The notes under the pieces are model-generated. The model saw nothing but the letters and a program-made list of their open reading frames with translations, was not told where the DNA came from and searched no databases. Position numbers and translations under genes: made by a program. DNA of 64,000 nucleotides from Caenorhabditis remanei. Taxonomy: Eukaryota; Nematoda; Chromadorea; Rhabditida; Rhabditidae. Location: contig NC_071330.1 of NCBI RefSeq assembly GCF_010183535.1, forward strand, positions 15,791,717 to 15,855,716, in the 5' to 3' direction. Positions 30,250-40,690 of the stretch are shown piece after piece. Numbering within the stretch: the first letter of the stretch is position 1; the number at the start of each line of letters is the position of its first letter.

Positions 30250-32164
30250 TTTTAGGCTGAAAATACGTGGAAAAATCAACTTTTTGAGATGAAAATTGAA
30301 AAATCGGATAAAAACACATTTTTAGTAATTTTAAAAGGAAAAATTGAGTTTTTTGGGTCTTAAATTGTATAAAAGCCTTAATTTTAAGACTTTTAGCCTA
30401 AAAAATCGGGTTTTCAATGATATTTCAGCGAAAAATAAAAATAAAATTCACAAAATTCAAAATCGCGCCAATCCGTTGTTAGCGGTGGAGCGCGTTTGCA
30501 CTAAAACTTCGATAAACTGAAATTTGAATTCTCGGCATAAGAATAGCTCAAAATTAGTGAGAAAAAATCTAAAATAACAAAAAAAAATCGTATTTTCCAG
30601 AAAAAGTCACCAAAAACTCATAAAAACCTATTTTTATACCAAAAATTGCTGACTGAAATTGATTTTTAACTCAAAAATCGAATTTTTCATCAAATTCCTC
30701 CAGGAAAACCACTAAAAATCACAAAAAAACGTTGAAAAACTAAGATTTTTCGCAAAAAATTCAAAATCGTGAAAAACCAGTTTTGGCGCCAGGGCGCGTT
30801 TGCATTATTGTCAAATTTAAATTTCTCACAAAAAAGTGTGGAAAATTAGTGAAAAAAATTAAATAGCAATTAAATAGCAAAAAATAGGCAAAAAAATGGA
30901 AATACTATTCGACAGAAAATAAATGAGAAAATAACAATTATAAATACTAATCCCAACAAAAAAAAAATTTCCCGCGTAATTCTGGTAGATCAATTTATGA
31001 TCTTCACATTTCCGTCAGTTAGACCTCTTACCTCCTTCACGTTGTCAAACAAAATAGGGCGGTCACCTGTATAAATTGGCAGGTGTGACCTGTCCAAGGT
31101 AGATCAAAAAAATAATTTTTTGTTATTATGACCTGGCGATCTGCCACGTAGCTAAACACTCAATAATATAACAATTTTTGAACGGTACCCCCGTTTTTTT
31201 GGCGCGAAAAAATTAATTTTTTTTTCTATTTCTTTTTTCTTTCTTCCTTATAAAAAATAGGCAATCTCCGGGAGGTCTAGGATATGGGAATAAAGGAAAT
31301 TAGCTACTGAATAAGAAAAATTGTGTTAGGAAATTCAAAAAAGCGCACATTTTTGCAGGTCATGTGGATTTACGGGATGGGTGGTACTGTAGCTTGGTGT
31401 TGATTTACGGGGTGGGGGGTACAGTAGGTTGTAGATTGGTTACGGTAGCGGCTTAGTGTCAATAGCGACCTAAAATTCAATTTTTTAGTCAGAAATTTGT
31501 TTTGCCTGAGTAGATTTTCCATAGAAATTCAAGTTTCTTTGCTAAAAATGAACTGTTTATAAGTTTTTGTTTAATTTTCCAAAAAAATTATACTTTTTGG
31601 TTATTTTAGTTGTTTTCTCACCGATTCAGAGTTTAAAAATTTTGAAAATTGCCATTTTAAGAGTGTATACTGTAGTTTAGTGGTAGAATACGGTGTACTG
31701 TGGGTTTAGTTGTTAGGTGTCGATTTACGAGTGGCATACTGTAGCCCCCGACAGAATACGGTGGCTAGGTGTCGATTTACGATGGGTATTCGTTGATTTG
31801 CGCGTAGACTTGATGTCGATTTTCTGTAAATTACTGTAAGTGGAACTTACTGACCGCTCGTTCCTCCTTCAATTCTTCATTCCCCCATTTTCTTTTCCCT
31901 ATTACCCTCCAGTCGGGGGACTCCCAAAAAAAAAAAAAAATGATCCCATGCATATAAAATGACCTCTCCTCTCCTCTCATTTATCCCTAAACTTGGTGTT
32001 TTTTTGTCCTACTTACTTATTTCAGGACACTACTTTTGGAAATCCCGTATTTTTTTCTGATTTTTGGATGAATGGAATCCAAATCTTCTAGAGCAGTATT
32101 CTAACTTGTTTGATGCGCATTTTTCAAAATGTTTAGTGGTTCAGTACAAGCATTCCACAATCCC
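30250..32164. other. upstream flank of paralogue B, no gene seen
   Basis: It starts with about 585 bases shared with the upstream flank of paralogue A. Then follows unique AT-rich DNA with homopolymer A-runs (31929-31940), GATTTACGG/TACTGTAG motifs (31360-31830) and short frames only. Promoter elements for paralogue B are presumably here, but none is recognisable. Confidence 0.55.
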
Positions 32165-32530
32165 TATTGGAAGTTGGAAGTCGGAAGTAGGAAGTAGGAA
32201 GTCGGAAGAAAATTTGTTTTTGACTGAAGAAAAGCCTATTTTTGTCCTTTTCGACCATTTTTCCAAGTATTTCTGCGATATGTACTCTTCGCAAATTCCA
32301 CAGTTATGAAATTTTGTAAGTTGGAAGTGAAATTCCTTATCCGGAAGTCGGAGGTAGGAAGTAGGAAGTGAAAAAGAGCCCGGAAGTCGAAGTCGGAAGT
32401 AGGAAGACGGAAGTCGGAAGTCGGAACTCCGAAGTAACTTTCCTTATCCGGAAGTCGGAGGTCGGAAGTAGGAAGTCGGAAGTGAAATTCCTTATCCGGA
32501 AGTCGGAAGTCGGAAGTCGGAAATCCTGAC
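32165..32530. repeat. GGAAGTC/GGAAGTA array, third family member
   Basis: GGAAGTCGGAAGTAGGAAGT-type units flank a core (TTGTCCTTTTCGACCATTTT, TTCCACAGTTATG) shared with the hAT-type elements at 16091-17977 and 23521-23779. TTATCCGGAAGTCGGA occurs three times. I could not find a clean target duplication, so it may be an older, damaged copy. Confidence 0.8.
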
Positions 32531-33320
32531 AACACTGATACAAACGTCTGCTAACAGATTTTAACTAAATTTTTTCTATTTGAGACGTATTCATTCCATT
32601 TTTTTTGGTAAATACTGTTTCTTATGGAAGGTTTTCTGATATTTTTTCTGGGTTTTCCAGCTCAAATGTGTATTTTCTGTTGGTTCTGTAAATTTTTTGA
32701 GCTATACAACATACGGTACCGTTCTTCACCTGGTTTCTAGCAATTTTCAGTGATTTTTAGTTCAAATTGTGTGTTAGCTGCTTTTTCAGCTTACTAAGGA
32801 CTCTTTTTAAGGCTAAATGACATAGTTTTATATGTAGAAACCGTCAAAAACCGAGTTTTTTCTGCCCATTTTTAACGTTTTCCAGCAATTTTAACTTATT
32901 TGTTTCATTTGTCAGCTATAAGACATCGTTTTATAGTGTTTTTCACAGATTTTCACCTCATTTTTTCCTTTTTTGTCAAATTTTTGTCATTTTTTAGTTT
33001 TTTTTTCTGTTTCAGTGCATTGAGAACCTGTGAAAATCGAATTTTCACCCTATTTTTAGCAAGAATTCCTCATTTTTTCATCATTTCACCGTGCCAACAC
33101 CTCAAAATGTGATTTTATATCATTTCAGTGCATTTCAGGACCGATTTTCAGCTATAAGACATAGTTTTATAGTGTTTTTCACAGGTTTCCACCTCATTTT
33201 TCGTCATTTTTGAGTTTTTTTGTTGTTTCAGTTCATTGAGAACCATAGTTAGGCACCGCGAATTTTTTTTTGAAATTGAAAAAAAAATTACCGGCGCCGA
33301 GTATTTACGAGAAACCACCG
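32531..33320. other. AT-rich intergenic DNA, no gene seen
   Basis: A loosely repeated block occurs at 32915-33050 and 33150-33245 (GCTATAAGACAT, AGTTTTATAGTGTTTTTCAC, TTTCAGTGCATTGAGAACC). No coding content is apparent. Confidence 0.6.
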
Positions 33321-33329
33321 CATTCTTGT

Positions 33330-33445
33330 ACCGCCGCAACTCCCCCTATCGTTGGTGACACCTGTGGCCTAGTGGCTAACAGCTCGGTTTTTGGATCCGA
33401 AGGGGGTCAGGGGTTCGACCCCCACCCGTGGTTTTTTGTTTTTTG
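33330..33445 (+). repeat. tRNA-like (Pol III promoter) repeat, copy 1
   Basis: TGGCCTAGTGG (33365-33375) matches a tRNA A-box and GGGTTCGACCC (33411-33421) a B-box, at normal tRNA spacing, followed by T-runs. No acceptor stem can be formed, so it is not a functional tRNA. A second copy lies 0.7 kb away, with a related 5' part (CTTGTACCGCCGCA). It looks like a tRNA-derived SINE or a dispersed tRNA pseudogene. Confidence 0.7.
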
Positions 33446-34042
33446 CTGTTTTGATTTTAGCCAAAACTTTCAAAATTAGTGTCTTCTACCGATTTAACTA
33501 AAAAAACAGTGTTCCACCTGTAAAAACCGTCAAAAAATCGAATTTTCGCCCTATTTTTAGCAATAATTCCTCATTTTCCGTCCAAAAACAAATCAAAACA
33601 TACAAAATCTCTCCCCCCAAAAAAAACGTACAACTAATACACATGTGTGCCTCGCCGTTGCCTAACAGACTTATATATCCAATTAGCGGCGGAGCAAGGG
33701 GGGCGCCGAGAAGGCAACAAGGCTAAGACGCTGTCAAAAGTTGTGTGTTGTTTTTAGAAGAAGAAGAAGAAGACGTCAGGAGTCTAGGAGGCGTCAAATA
33801 ATTTCGCGCCCAAAAAAAAGAAAAAGTTTTTTTTTTCGCTATGTATGTATGCTCTCCTCTTAACTCCCATGGGTTCCCCCTCTAAGAAAAAAGAGAAAAA
33901 ATTGAGAATAACCGAGTAACTTTTTGTCTATTCGCTTTGTCTATTGATATGAAAGGCTGGCGCGTCGGTGGCGCGAAATTTTTTTTTGAAAAAAAAAAAT
34001 TGAAAGCCTCCGATAAATTCCGATTCCCCCCGCTTTCTTGTA
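33446..34042. other. intergenic DNA between the two tRNA-like repeats
   Basis: Holds a GC-rich block (33650-33800: GCGGCGGAGC, GAGAAGGCAACAAGG) ending in an AGA-rich tract with GACGTC, and T/A homopolymer runs. No gene is seen. Confidence 0.55.
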
Positions 34043-34165
34043 CCGCCGCACCCCTTGTCTCCCTCATTTGCAACTGTGGCCTAGTGGCTAACAACTCGGT
34101 TTTTGGATCCGAAGGGGGGTCAGGGGTTCGACCCCCCACTGGGGGTTTTTTGTTTTTTGCTTTTT
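34043..34165 (+). repeat. tRNA-like (Pol III promoter) repeat, copy 2
   Basis: Same A-box (34077-34087) and B-box (about 34124-34134), with CTTGTACCGCCGCA upstream and T-runs downstream. About 80 bases are nearly identical to copy 1. Confidence 0.7.
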
Positions 34166-35339
34166 TGATTTTGGGTTTTTTAGGGGTTTTAATGGTTTTT
34201 AGTGGTTTTTATGCCCAAAACTATTGATTTTCAACATGCTCCTATGTTTTCTAGCAAACTGATCGAATTATAGCGTAGATAATTAGGTTTTCCTTTTTCC
34301 TATACACAGGTAGTTATTTATTAGTTACGAAACTTCATTTATCGAGTCAAGCTATTTTTTTTTTGCATTTTAGAGCTTTTTCAGAGGGTTTTGAAATAAA
34401 AAAGCTCAAAAAATGCGATGAAGGTGCCCCAGACGCATTTTTCTTCATTTTTTCCATTTTTTTTAACCTAAAAACCGCCAAAACACTCATTTCATTTTTT
34501 TTAAACAAAAAAAATTAAAATAAATCCAAAATCCTCAATATTGACTCCGTATCTCCAAATCCTTCAACTTCCAGGAAAAACGCGTCAACGGCACGCCAGT
34601 CTCAATTGTTGATATTTGTCAGTTTTTGGCCTAAAAACTCCAAATTTTCCAAATTTTCCAAAAAATCCAAAACATGCCATGATTATACTCATGTGAAAGC
34701 TCTCAATGCGCTGATTCTGAAAATATAAATAATTTTGATTAAAAACTGAAACTGACCGAGTTACAGAAAAGTTTCGAAAATCTGTAACTTTCTCCGGTTT
34801 CGCTAGTTTTTCTTCATTTATAGTCTAATATTACCCTACTATTATGTACTACTTGCTTAAAATACACTAAGCCTGCTCCTGACTCATCAAAGCTACCGTA
34901 ATCCCCAAAAATCGCTGTAAGACCATTTTACCTTTTTTTCGACTTTTCCAAATATAGGCATGACTATACTCATTGAAACCGTCTCGATGAGCTGAATACG
35001 ATATATTATATATCGTAACTCAAATGTCAGAACGACATGATATAGGTTCTGAAATTTTCAGCACCAAAAAAAAAATTTTTTTTGAATTTTTTCTCATTTT
35101 TTCCCATTTTCAAATCAATAAACATATATATTTTTCCGTTTTCCTTAGTCTACTACGTATTGTTTTCATAGTGACACCTAGAAACGGTCGTGTCTCAAGA
35201 GGGATGTATCCAGGGGGCGACGCCGTCTACCACCACCACAAAATTTGCATTTTCCTTCAATTTTTCGTATATTTTTTGTATTCAGAACGCCGAATTTTTG
35301 GTGAAAATAACGAAAAAAATATGTGAGTGTGTCTAATGA

Positions 35340-36000
35340 GTGGTTATATACGGCTCGTAAATCGACACAAAGTGGTTGGTGTGTGGATTTACGGGATAGT
35401 GTGGATTTACGTAAAGACTACAGTAACTTGCCGTTGTGAACTTACGAGAGGTTACTGTAGCTGGGTAGTGTGGCTTTACAAAGTTTGGTGTAGATTTACG
35501 GAGGCTCGGGTCGATTTACTAGATTTACATTATGCCACTAAATGGTGCATTTTTTGTCGAGTTTTTCAGTTTTTTGTGCAAAAATTCAATTTTTTTCAAA
35601 ATATGCCACTAAATGGTGCATCGACTTTTCAAAAATATGTTAAAATTAGAAATTTTGCTCAAAAATGTGGTTTTTTTTCTATTTTTTGAGCAAAAAATAG
35701 CGTTTTTAATGTTAAAACTAAAAAAAAATGTCATCAGAAATCCTCATTTTGAAAAGTCGATGCACCATGTGAGGTCCCGATTCCAGAAAATCTCGCTTTT
35801 TTTATATTTCTGTCGATTTTCAAATTCTTTTATCAATTTTCATACACTTGTGTCGATTTACGGAGCCTCGTGTCGATTTACGGAGCCCCTCGTGTCGCTA
35901 TCAGTATAGCGATAGTGATAGCGACTAGGATAGCGACAAGGATAGCGACCCGTAAATCCACACCGAATTTTCCCTATCCCCGTAAATCTACACCTGTGGG
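35340..36000. repeat. cluster of GATTTACGG motifs
   Basis: GTGTCGATTTACGG, GTGTGGATTTACGG and their complements (CCGTAAATCCACAC) occur about a dozen times, with a run of GATAGCGAC units at 35905-35945. Similar motifs occur at 23820-24030, 31360-31830 and 39000-39420. No coding content is seen. Confidence 0.8.
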
Positions 36001-36014
36001 AAAATGAAAAATCT

Positions 36015-36028
36015 CCCCCCCCCCCCCC
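36015..36028 (+). repeat. C14 homopolymer (G14 on the minus strand)
   Basis: Fourteen C residues in a row. Long G/C runs are unusual in such AT-rich DNA. Confidence 0.9.
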
Positions 36029-38577
36029 GCAACATTTTTTTGTTCGCAACACAAAAAAGTTGTATGTGTTATGCAATGCGAGGCGACGCTACCTCTCTCC
36101 ACGTCTCCAATATCTTTTTTTTTTGCCACGTATCAAATTTCACACGAAGACATAGATGGGCGGTGCACACGACGCACGACGCACTATTTTACACACATAG
36201 CATACTTGGTAAACTTACTCTAACGAGTTACTATGTAATGTGTGTGTGGGTGTGGGGAGGTTTAGGACTCTTACGGGCTCAAATTTGGTTTTTAGACATT
36301 TTAATTGTTATTTTCAAAATCAGGGCGTTGAGACGGTTTGAATGAGTATAATCATGCCATGGTTTGAAAATTTTTAATTTTCACATAAAGTTTGCCCTCT
36401 ATGCGCCTTTAAAGTACAGTAACCCTCTACAGGGTGAGACGAATTTTTTTCCCCAACTAGATCAATCTATTTGACATGTTTTGCACTTTGGACTAATCAA
36501 AAATATCAAAAACCAAAAAAGTTACAGATTTTCGAAACTTTTCGAAAAATTTCGAAATTCTGAAAATCACCATTTTCGCTAGATCTCTCTAGTTCTTGTG
36601 TCGAGACCCAAAATTTTTGAATTTTCGAAATCAGCTCATTAATACGGTTTGAATGAGTATAATCATGCCTAGGTTTAAAATTGTTGAAAATTTTCGAGGT
36701 CTATGCGCCTTTAAAGCCGTGGCGGGACCCATTTCCTGAAATTTTCCAAATCATGGCATGATTATACTCATTCGAATCGTCTTAATGAGCTGATTTCAAA
36801 AATATAAAAATTTTAGGTCCTGACACGAAAACTAGCGAGATCTAGCAAAAATGGTGATTTTCAGATTTTCGAAAAGTTTCGAAAATCTGTAACTTTTTTG
36901 GTTTTTGATATTTTCGATTAGTCTAAAATGCAAAACATGTCAGATAGATTAATCTAATTCTAAAAACCAATTCCGTCCCACACTGTCCAGTGAAATATAC
37001 GGTTACTGTACTTTAAAGGTGCATAGTGGTCGAAAATTTTGAAATTCTCCAAATCATGGCATGATTATACTCATTCGAACCGTCTCAACGCCCTGATTTT
37101 GAAAATCACATTTATTTTTGATATAGATCACATTCCCACAATTTCCATCCAGATTTCTCACCACCACTCACCCACCTGGCCCCCTCAATTCCCTTTCCTA
37201 TTTCATATTTTTCACTCATTTTCTCATTTTCTTCATTTTGTTTCTCAGAAATTCTTCTTATTGTCTTCTAATTTTCACGTCAATCGACTTCATATGACTA
37301 CCAATTAGATGCAATCCCCCAGTGAATCCACACGTCAACAGAGGCACCTTCTTATTTTTGTGAATGGGGGGCGGAGCCTGCTATACAGATGGGCGGAGCT
37401 TAGATATTGATATGAAAGAAAAGGTACCGCCCACTTTTAGTCGGTCGTTTGAGATTGTTTTCAGTTAAACAGCTGTTTAGTTGTTAGATCACTGCTGTAT
37501 TTTTTCACTTTTAAAAAAAAAGTAAACGAAACTTTGACCGTTTTCAGTTGAAAATACCCAACTTTGAGAGTGTGTCATAATAAAACTAACTGTCCCACAA
37601 AATAACTTTTTATGGGATCATACAGATCGAAAATAGAACTCCATTTTTGTAGTTGACAACTTTTTTGTACGGACACTCCCTAGCAAGTTGCGTATCGACA
37701 AAGTAATTTCTCCCTCAAATCGACCAATTTCAGTGCAAAATAGTGATGTTGTCTTAAAATGATCATAACTCTCTAGGCGGTGTCCGTACAAAAAAGTTGT
37801 CAACTACAAAAATGGAGCTCTACGTTTATTCTATATAATTCATTAAAAATTTTCATGGTGTGACATTCAGAATTACTATGACACACTTTTAAAGTTGGTC
37901 ATTTTCAACTGAAAACAGCCAAAACTTAATACACTTCTGAGCGGTTCTGTAAGTGAGCGAAACAAATCATAATTACAGTTTTCTTGTAAAACAGAACAAA
38001 ACAAATGCGAAAACTCTATAGCCCAGCATTTTGCAAAGTCGATGCACCATTTAGCTGGTTTTTTTAAAAAGTAAACTGTTCAATGTTATAAATGTCATAA
38101 GTGAAGAAATTCTATCTTTGGAATGACGATAAAATTTTAATTGAATACTGTTTTGAAATATCGATGCACATTTTCTAACATTCAAAAAAAATTTTCGCAT
38201 GTTGGATATTTAAAGAAACTTATTTCACGCACACTTATTTCGAAAGATGCACCATTAGGTGGTATTTTTGAAATCTAGACCAATCAAACTGTATTTCCTA
38301 GTGAAATTTTACAAAGCACTTCGATTAATTATGAAGAAAAATTACAAATGCGGAATTTTATAGAAAAATGGTTCTAAATTTCTGCAAAATCAAGTTGCAA
38401 CACTAAATACTTGAAAATTCAGAAAAAAAAACATAAAAAGAATTGATAAACGCCGCTAAAAACAAATCATGACAAACCAAATTTTGAGCAAATAACTCCT
38501 AAAAAAATAAAAAATTTCAAAAAATTCAAAATAAGAATCGCATTTTTGAGCCATTTTTCCTATTTTAAGCCACCCAG
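36029..38577. other. intergenic repeats, no gene seen
   Basis: Contains AGTATAATCATGCC palindromes (36345-36790, 37060-37090) and a TTGACAACTTTTTTGTAC palindromic element (37560-37920). The rest is AT-rich sequence with repeated GATGCACCAT motifs (38040, 38250; also 35600 and 35760). I found no exon that could be joined in phase to the rimb-1 exon at 43134. Confidence 0.6.
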
Positions 38578-38960
38578 TCAGTCAGTGCAAAATGTTCCTT
38601 GCTCCGTTTTCCCCCTTCCAAAAAAGAGCCGTGTGTTGCTCTCACTCCCTCTCTCTCTCTCTCCGTCCAGAAGACTCATCCAGTCCCTCCGGAGAAAAAG
38701 AAAAAGAGAGAGGCCACTTTGAAGGCGTGTGCATGCTTCAATATCTCTCTGTCTCTCTCTCTCGTCTCGACGTCTTCTAAAAAGAAGAAGACGTGCTGCG
38801 GAGGGGGGGGAGACATGCCTATAGTAGTGGAGAAGAGAGCACTTCTTCTCTCCGGGAGAAAAAGAAGAAGGTCCTTCTTCTTCTTTTTTAGTCCCCATGC
38901 CTATTCTCTTTTCTTCTTCTTTTCTCTTTTCTCCAATCCTTCCCCCTTTCTACACCCCCA
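38578..38960. repeat. CT/GA-rich low-complexity block with GACGTC
   Basis: Strand-biased tracts of CTCTCTCT and AGAAGAAG, with inverted pieces (AGAAGAAGACGTG and CTCGTCTCGACGTCTTCT). Comparable blocks occur at 41640-41930, 46250-46580, 50800-50945, 51830-52040, 53460-53670 and 57455-57640, so this is a dispersed family. Open frames on both strands reflect low complexity. Confidence 0.75.
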
Positions 38961-38999
38961 CCATGTGTAGAATACAACTGGATAGATAGGCTATGTATA

Positions 39000-39420
39000 C
39001 GGTTTACGGCGGGGTAGATTTACGGGAGCCCTCATATTGCTTACTGGGAGGTCAATGGGCAGATTTACGAGCTAGTTAGCTTCTCGGGTAGATTTACGGA
39101 GTCCTAGGTGTGGATTTACGGGGGAACGCTCTGTGTAGATTTACAAAGTCTGAGTGTGGATTTACGGGAGAATATGAGCTCTTGGGGTGGATTTACGGGA
39201 ATCTAGCTGTTAGGGTAGATTTACGGAGCCCTAGGTGTAGATTTACGGGAGAATATGAGCTCTTGGGGTGGATTTACGGGAATCTAGCTGTTAGGGTAGA
39301 TTTACGGAGCCCTAGGTGTAGATTTACGGGGGAACGCTCTGTCTAAATTTACAAAGTCTAGGGGTGGATTTACGAGAGCCAATGAGCCCCATTGGTGTGG
39401 ATTTACGGGCGTAGATTTAC
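39000..39420 (+). repeat. tandem GTAGATTTACGG units with a 76-bp higher-order repeat
   Basis: GGTGTAGATTTACGG and GGTGGATTTACGG recur about every 35-40 bp. A longer unit (GGGAGAATATGAGCTCTTGG to GGAGCCCTAGG) is directly duplicated at about 39166-39241 and 39248-39323. Confidence 0.85.
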
Positions 39421-39489
39421 AAAATTTAGCAAAACTAGAGAAAAGCTTGCTAGAGGTGTGGAAAATGAGCGTTTTCGAATTTTGAGATA

Positions 39490-40640
39490 TTTCGATGTCT
39501 GTCTGTGGGTCTGTGTGTCCGGATGTCCCAATTTCCACTTTTTTCAAGTAATTTTTTGTGTCAAAAATATTGAATTTCACCGAGTTTTTGTAGTTTTCAT
39601 GTTTTTTTTTTTTGCATATTTCTGTCTGTCTGTCTGTCTGTCTGTGTGTCCGGATGTCCACAATTATTACATTTTACTGTAAAAAACCTAGTTTTAATCA
39701 CTTTTTCACTAGTTTTTTTAAATGTTTTTTGAGCCGTTTTTTGTTTTTATTTGTCTGCCTGTCTGTATGTCTATCTGTGTGTCTGTCTGTCCGGATGTCC
39801 ATATGTCCGGATGTCCGAATGTCCACTCTGACCACCCAATCCCTTTTTTCTTATGTCTTTAACGTCACTCAGAGCACAACAACATTTCAAAAAAAAAATT
39901 TTCGAAAAAAAAATTTTTCGTCAATTTTTTTCCCACGGTACGCATGTACGTTACATGCGCACCGCGCATGTAATATACACTTTTTTGCGGTGAGAAAATT
40001 CTCTGGGATAAATAATCCACACGGGATTATAAGCTTTCATGAGATAAGCTTGTTAGCCGAGCGGAGAAAATGAGCAAAAAAAATTTTTTTTTGTTGGAAT
40101 TTTGAGCATTTTTTCTCAGAATTGTCTGTCTGTGTGTCTGTGAGGGGTGCGTGCGGATGTCCGTCTGTCTGTTTGAGTGCTTGTGTGTCCGGATGTCCAA
40201 ACTAATCTGTGGTTTTAGAACGGTTTTTGGTCAAAAATTCGCTAAAAATAAAAAAAATTAATTTTTTTTTTCAAAATTTAGTGATTTTCCGATTGTTTTT
40301 TGTGGGATTTTGATGTCTTTATGTTGAAAAATTTATAATTTTTTGCATTTTCACTCAATTTTCGATTTAAAAATTATATTTTTCAAACAAAAAATACATT
40401 TCCGAAAGAATTTTTTTTCTCAATATTTTGACCGAAAAATGCTCAAATCTCCCCTTTTCTGTCTGTCTATCTGTATGTCCGTATGTCCAGATGTCCATCT
40501 GTCTGTCTGTGTGTCTGTAGTGTCCAGATGTCCTTCCCCCGGTCTGTCTGTCTCTCCGGCTGTCCGGATGCCCCCATTTTTGCAGAAAATTCATTTCTAG
40601 CCCCCCCTCTAGATGTCTGCGTCTCTCTCTCTCTCTCTCG
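39490..40640 (+). repeat. GTCT microsatellites linked to GTCCGGATGTCC
   Basis: (GTCT)n tracts repeatedly lead into TGTGTGTCCGGATGTCC (39517, 39640, 39780-39830, 40185, 40480-40570). The same pairing is found at 2505-2530, 3455 and 5590-5630. No coding content is seen. Confidence 0.85.
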
Positions 40641-40670
40641 CTTTTTTCCATTTTTTTCAAAATTTTAGTC

Positions 40671-40690
40671 GGGGGGGGGGGGGGGGGGGG
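40671..40690 (+). repeat. G20 homopolymer
   Basis: Twenty consecutive G residues after ATTTTAGTC. Such tracts can form G-quadruplexes and, in C. elegans, are deletion-prone without the FANCJ-type helicase DOG-1. Confidence 0.93.

Larger units (their letters stand above)
18990..30835. repeat. tandem direct duplication of about 6 kb carrying paralogues A and B
   Basis: Sequence from about 18990 to 24960 is repeated in the same orientation from about 25350 to 30835. Both exons and introns align, including intronic A/T-rich text and 3' flank (position 19021 matches 25382). The offset between copies shifts stepwise (about 6361, 6003, 6043, 6728, 5915), marking intron insertions in one copy or the other. 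A palindromic TTGACAACTTTTTTGTAC element lies at the junction (24955-25345). Confidence 0.93.

Noticed and set aside
33365..33421. Functional tRNA gene
   Set aside because: A- and B-boxes are present, but the acceptor stem cannot pair and the D-stem is poor, so only a tRNA-like repeat is called.
35905..35945. GATAGCGAC run as a CRISPR-like array
   Set aside because: Short degenerate units without spacers, in a eukaryotic context. It is a simple repeat.
38578..38970. Long overlapping frames on both strands
   Set aside because: CT/GA low-complexity DNA gives open frames in several phases. The Ser/Leu/Arg runs lack domain character.
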